In this document: in pieces, positions 60,766 through 64,000 of the stretch
Position numbering within the stretch: position 1 is the stretch's first letter
Layout of the letters: each line of letters opens with the position of its first letter
NCBI GenBank assembly: GCA_046349435.1
Contig: JAXMCI010000034.1
Span: forward strand, 18,421-82,420
Reading direction: 5' to 3'
DNA length: 64,000 nt
Source of the DNA: JAXMCI01 sp046349435
GTDB lineage: Bacteria > Pseudomonadota > Alphaproteobacteria > Dongiales > Dongiaceae
Notes under the pieces: generated by a model
Told to the model about the DNA's origin: nothing
The model's input: only the letters and a program-made list of their open reading frames with translations
The model's database searches: none
Made by a program: the position numbers and the translations under genes

Positions 60766-62604
60766 CCGGCCCGAGCCGCGGATCGGGCTGGTGCGGGCAG
60801 GGCTCGACGGCGCCGCGCCAGGCGATGCCGAGCGGCGGCAGGGTGCGGCAGGTCCGGGTCTGCCAGCCCTCGCTCGCCAGCGCTTCGAGGGCGGCCGCCG
60901 CGGCCGGCGCCGCGGCGTCGTGCAGCAGCAGGATGCAGTCGGGCTCGAGATAGGGCCGGCAGGCCTCGAGCAGCGCGGCGGCGTCGCGCTCCGCCTGGTC
61001 GGCGCGGAGATAGACCAGCGACCAGCGCCGCCCGTCCCGGCCGAGCGCCTCGATCTCGGCCGGGGCGTCGCCCGGCCGCAGCCGGCAGTCGGCCGCGACC
61101 CGGCCGCGGCCAGCCGATCCATCGCCGCGGCCAGGATCGCGGGGTCGCGCAGCCGCGGGCCGACCACGTCCAGGAACACCCCGCCGAGCGCCAGGTGGCT
61201 GGCGGCGAAGCCGAGCGCGCAGCCGACCTGGAGCGCATGCCGCCCTTCGAGGCGCAGCGCGGTGTTGAACAGCAGGTGCGCCTCGTCGCGGCTGACCGGC
61301 TCGGTGCCGGGCGGCCGGTGCGCGGGATCGGGGACGGGCGCATCGACCCGGACCCGCACCAGGCCGGGCGAGACGTAGTCGCCTGCGGCCGGGGCGTCGG
61401 CCTGCAGCGCCCGCTCGAGCTGCGCCTTCACCTCGGCGCCGGGCTGCAGCGCCTGCGCTTGGCGGAAGGCGGCGGCGGCCTCCTCAGCGCGGCCCTGGCG
61501 CAGCAGGGCGGCGCCGCGCTGGGCGTGCAGCACGGCGTCGCCGGGCCGCAGCGCGACGGCGCGGCCGAGCGCGCGGACCGCCTCGCCGAGATCGCCGGTC
61601 CGCGCCGCGACCTCGGCGAGCGCCGCCAGCACGCGCGGATGATCGGGATGGCGCGCCGCCAGCGGGCGGAGCAGCGCCAGCGCCGCATGCGGCCGGTGGG
61701 TCAGCGCCTCGGCCGAGGCGAGATCGATCTCCGGCGCCACCGGGTCGCGCGGATCGACCGCCGGTGCCGCCGCGGCGCCGTAGCGCAGCGCGCGCAGCAC
61801 CAGCCCGCCGCCCTCGGCGCGCAGCACGAACTGCCACTGCTTGGTGACGTTGGTCATGTGGACGATGCCGAGCGGCTGATAGGGCGGCTGCGGATCGAGC
61901 AGGCGGCGGCCGTCCTTGCTGGCCCGCGGCAGGGCGCGGTGGCAGGTCCAGTTGCAGTGCGCCGGCAGCACCGCCATCGCCAGCCCGTCGGCATAGGCGG
62001 CGAGGTTGAGCGCGGTCTGGTCGAGGAAGAAGTCGGCGGCGCTGGCGAGCAGCGCCTGCTCGACCCAGCGGCGCCAGGCCGTCCAGTGCGGCGCGTCGCC
62101 GCGGCCGGCGAAGACGCCGGCATTGAGCAGGGGCTTGCCGGCGAGCCGCTGCGCCATGGCGGCGCCGTAGAGCCGCCGGCAGGTCCCGACGTTCCAGCGC
62201 TCGATCTCGCCGAGATCGAAGGACCGGTCGGTCTCGGCGGCGATGCAGAAGCCGCGCTCCTCGGCGCTGCGCCGGTAGAGCTCGACGGCGCTCCAGTCCT
62301 GCACCCAGGTGTCGGAATCCATCCAGAGATAGACCGCGTGCCCGGGGATCAGCGCCGGGATGCGGCAGCGCAGCGCCAGCGCACGCTGCGGTCCCGGAAC
62401 CTCGACCGCATAGGGCCAGGGCAGCGCCACGACGGCCGCGCGCTGCTGCTCCAGCCAGGCCCGCTCGGCCGGCGCCAGCCCGGCGTCGAGGACGTGGATC
62501 GGCACGCCGCGCCCCTGCGGCTTGTCGCGGATCGACCGGACGAGATCCTGCAGCAGCGGGAAGAAGCGGCTGTCCGCCGCCGAGACGATGGTGAGCGCTG
62601 CCAT
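60755..62604 (-). pseudogene. Glycosyltransferase-TPR-methyltransferase fusion with one frameshift
   Basis: The first ~290 residues form a GT-A-like glycosyltransferase (VSAADSRFFPLLQDLVRSIR, DSD metal motif in YLWMDSDTWVQDW, FFLDQTALNLAAYADGL). Residues ~300-400 hold TPR-like helices (RVLAALAEVAARTGDLGEAV). Next comes a Rossmann methyltransferase-like part (LQVGCALGFAASHLALGGVFLD). Near 61097-61104 (an ACCCGG run) the frame breaks: translation continues sensibly only one base out of phase, as VAADCRLRPGDAPAEIEALG and then YLEPDCILLLHDAAAP, to TAG 60755. The downstream part is well preserved, so the mutation is recent or a sequencing error. Confidence 0.75.
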
Positions 62605-62610
62605 GGGCGA

Positions 62611-63093
62611 TCAGCCTGGGTCGGACTCGCTGAGATATCGCCTCTCGAACTTCAGTGCCATCGAGATCAGCACGGCCGTCGACCAGGCGAAGCTCAGCAG
62701 GCCGTCCATGGCGATGGCGCCCTCCAGGCCGCGCCAGTGATCGGGCAGGGTGAAGCGGCTGCCCACCGTGGTGTATTCCAGGATGGCGAAGTAGAAGGCG
62801 TCGCTGAAGTCCGGAAGCGCCTGCAGCCCGCGCACGAACAGCGCCCAGACCGCCAGCTCGCAGAGATGGGTGACCAGGATCAGCCAGCTGCCGATGATCA
62901 GCGGCACCATCCCGACGAGCGGCCCGCGGAAGCGCGCGAGACGCTGATGCAGGCGGTTGTGCGTCTTCAGCGCGACCAGCATGCCGAAGCCGTGCATCGC
63001 CAGGGTGACGGCGATCAGCAGGAAGGCGGCGACCAGCGTCTCGCCGGCGACCAGCAGGTTGAGGTCGCGCGCGACCGGCTGGGCGTCGGCCAT
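62611..63093 (-). CDS. Ion-channel-like membrane protein (two-span, pore loop)
   Basis: The 160-residue protein has spans at about 15-38, 60-85 and 125-148. Between the last two lies FSDAFYFAILEYTTVGSRFT, which resembles the pore helix and filter of Ion_trans_2 potassium channels, but reads TTVGSR instead of TVGYGD. Ion selectivity is thus doubtful. The gene lies seven bases upstream of the glycosyltransferase fusion on the same strand and may be co-transcribed. Confidence 0.72.
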   Translation of the reverse strand: MADAQPVARDLNLLVAGETLVAAFLLIAVTLAMHGFGMLVALKTHNRLHQRLARFRGPLVGMVPLIIGSWLILVTHLCELAVWALFVRGLQALPDFSDAFYFAILEYTTVGSRFTLPDHWRGLEGAIAMDGLLSFAWSTAVLISMALKFERRYLSESDPG

Positions 63094-63136
63094 CGGGCGG
63101 GCGCCGCCGGCGCCGGCGTGCCGTCGACCGGCCGTG

Positions 63137-63991
63137 CTACAGCCGGGGATAGCGCAGCTTCAGCCCCGGCACCGGCATCGGCGCGGTGTGGATGGAATAG
63201 CCGCACAGGCCGGCGATGATCAGGGTCGAGAGGTCGGGGCCGCCGAAGGCGATGTTGGTCGGCGCCACCAGCCGCAGCATCTCCCAGTCGTCGTAGAGGG
63301 TGACCAGCCCCCCGTCGCGACCGAGGCGGTAGAGGCGGTTGGGCGTGTACATGGCGATGTAGAGGTTGCCGTCGCGGTCGAGCGCGACGCCGTCCGGCAC
63401 CTGCCGCGGCAGCTCGACCAGGACGCGGCGCGCGCCGGGGCTGCCGTCCGGACGGATCTCCAGCGCCGCGATCGCCGGCGGCGAGGACTCGACGACATAG
63501 AGCGTGCGGCCGTCGGCCGACAGGCAGAGCCCGTTGGTGAAGCCGCTGCAGCTCTCATCCCAGACCTCCGCCCGGCCGCCGGGCGACACCCGCCAGATGA
63601 CGCCGTTGCGGCCGCCGAAATCGCCGGAATCGGAGACGTAGAGATTGCCGGCATCGTCGAAGGCCGGATAGTTCGGCACCCGCATGCGGCGCTCGGCGCC
63701 GCCGTTGGCGTAGACCGAGACGGCGCCGTCGGGCGTGATCCGCTGGACGCAGCCATTGCGCTCGTCGCAGGCGTAGGTGTTGCCCGCCGCGTCGTGCGCC
63801 AGGCCGAGCAGGAAGCCGCCCGGGATGCGCGTCACCTCATCGAGGCTGCCGCCTTCGAGCGCGCAGCGATAGAGCTGCCCGGCCTCGCCGCCGGCATGGA
63901 TGCGCCCGTCCGGCCCCCAGGCGACCGCCTCGGGATGATCCAGCACGTGGCCGAGATTGGTGAGGGTGAGCAGGTTGCCGCCGTCCGCCAT
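63137..63991 (-). CDS. SMP-30/gluconolactonase-like beta-propeller protein
   Basis: The 284-residue protein shows the repeated blades of SMP-30/LRE proteins: HPEAVAWGPDGRIHAGGEAG, GLAHDAAGNTYACDERNGCV, NYPAFDDAGNLYVSDSGDF, FTNGLCLSADGRTLYVVESS and PDGVALDRDGNLYIAMY, with the metal-binding Glu, Asn and Asp positions. It may hydrolyse a sugar or other lactone. No signal peptide is seen. The start at 63991 lies just inside the window edge. Confidence 0.85.
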   Translation of the reverse strand: MADGGNLLTLTNLGHVLDHPEAVAWGPDGRIHAGGEAGQLYRCALEGGSLDEVTRIPGGFLLGLAHDAAGNTYACDERNGCVQRITPDGAVSVYANGGAERRMRVPNYPAFDDAGNLYVSDSGDFGGRNGVIWRVSPGGRAEVWDESCSGFTNGLCLSADGRTLYVVESSPPAIAALEIRPDGSPGARRVLVELPRQVPDGVALDRDGNLYIAMYTPNRLYRLGRDGGLVTLYDDWEMLRLVAPTNIAFGGPDLSTLIIAGLCGYSIHTAPMPVPGLKLRYPRL

Positions 63992-64000
63992 GAGTGTCGT

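Overview
The window comes from a very GC-rich (estimated by eye at about 70%) alphaproteobacterium, most likely Rhodospirillales-like. The clues are the composition, the block chorismate mutase-hisC-tyrC / metX-metW, frequent ATGA or GTGA overlapping stop/start pairs, and intergenic palindromes with cores such as CCGGCGAAAGCCGG. I see no rRNA, tRNA, CRISPR array, insertion sequence or phage. The genes read as chromosomal, with several catabolic accessory blocks.

Layout. 1-9.1 kb: the 3' end of a glycosyltransferase, a small secreted alpha-helical protein with a decayed copy beside it, a Lon-like AAA protease, an orphan groEL and a membrane protein. 9.1-19.3 kb: an EthD-type protein divergent from a sugar-type ABC importer (binding protein, double ATPase, two permeases), followed by a short-chain dehydrogenase, a MetX-like hydrolase, a D-2-hydroxyacid dehydrogenase and an aldehyde dehydrogenase. 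19.5-20.6 kb: a persulfide dioxygenase-rhodanese fusion. 20.6-29.9 kb (minus strand): class III aminotransferase, Tat-exported binding protein, two permeases, ATPase, GntR regulator and 5-oxoprolinase subunits pxpC-pxpA-pxpB. 30-35.8 kb (minus strand): a corrinoid methyl-transfer system (UroD-type methyltransferase, corrinoid protein, pterin methyltransferase, RACo-type activator, small Cys protein and a decayed gene).

36-41 kb: secreted and membrane proteins of unknown role, a second Lon-like protease, an O6-alkylguanine-DNA alkyltransferase, a ribbon-helix-helix protein and a FocA/NirC channel. 42-45 kb: a compact RiPP-like cassette, made of an unannotated 56-residue peptide, an HExxH putative peptide hydroxylase and a divergent ATP-grasp enzyme, followed by a histidine kinase. 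45-53 kb: aldo/keto reductase, an HTH/cold-shock fusion, and Tyr/Phe and Met biosynthesis genes. 53-64 kb: methyltransferases, gloB, GST, quinone reductase, a retropepsin-like protease, a DUF3726 pair, a gamma-carbonic anhydrase-like protein, a YaiI protein, a frameshifted glycosyltransferase-TPR-methyltransferase gene, an ion-channel-like protein and an SMP-30 protein.

Two observations stand out. First, a palindromic operator-like motif, AGATNAAA-N10-TTTNATCT, recurs at four promoters: the divergent pair at 9.9-10.1 kb, the aminotransferase/ABC operon at 29.9 kb and the corrinoid operon at 35.9 kb. This suggests one regulon linking uptake to methyl-group catabolism. Second, the 42-44 kb cassette looks like an undescribed ribosomal peptide system, with its own TTGACA promoter and a possible CTG start on the hydroxylase that overlaps the peptide stop.
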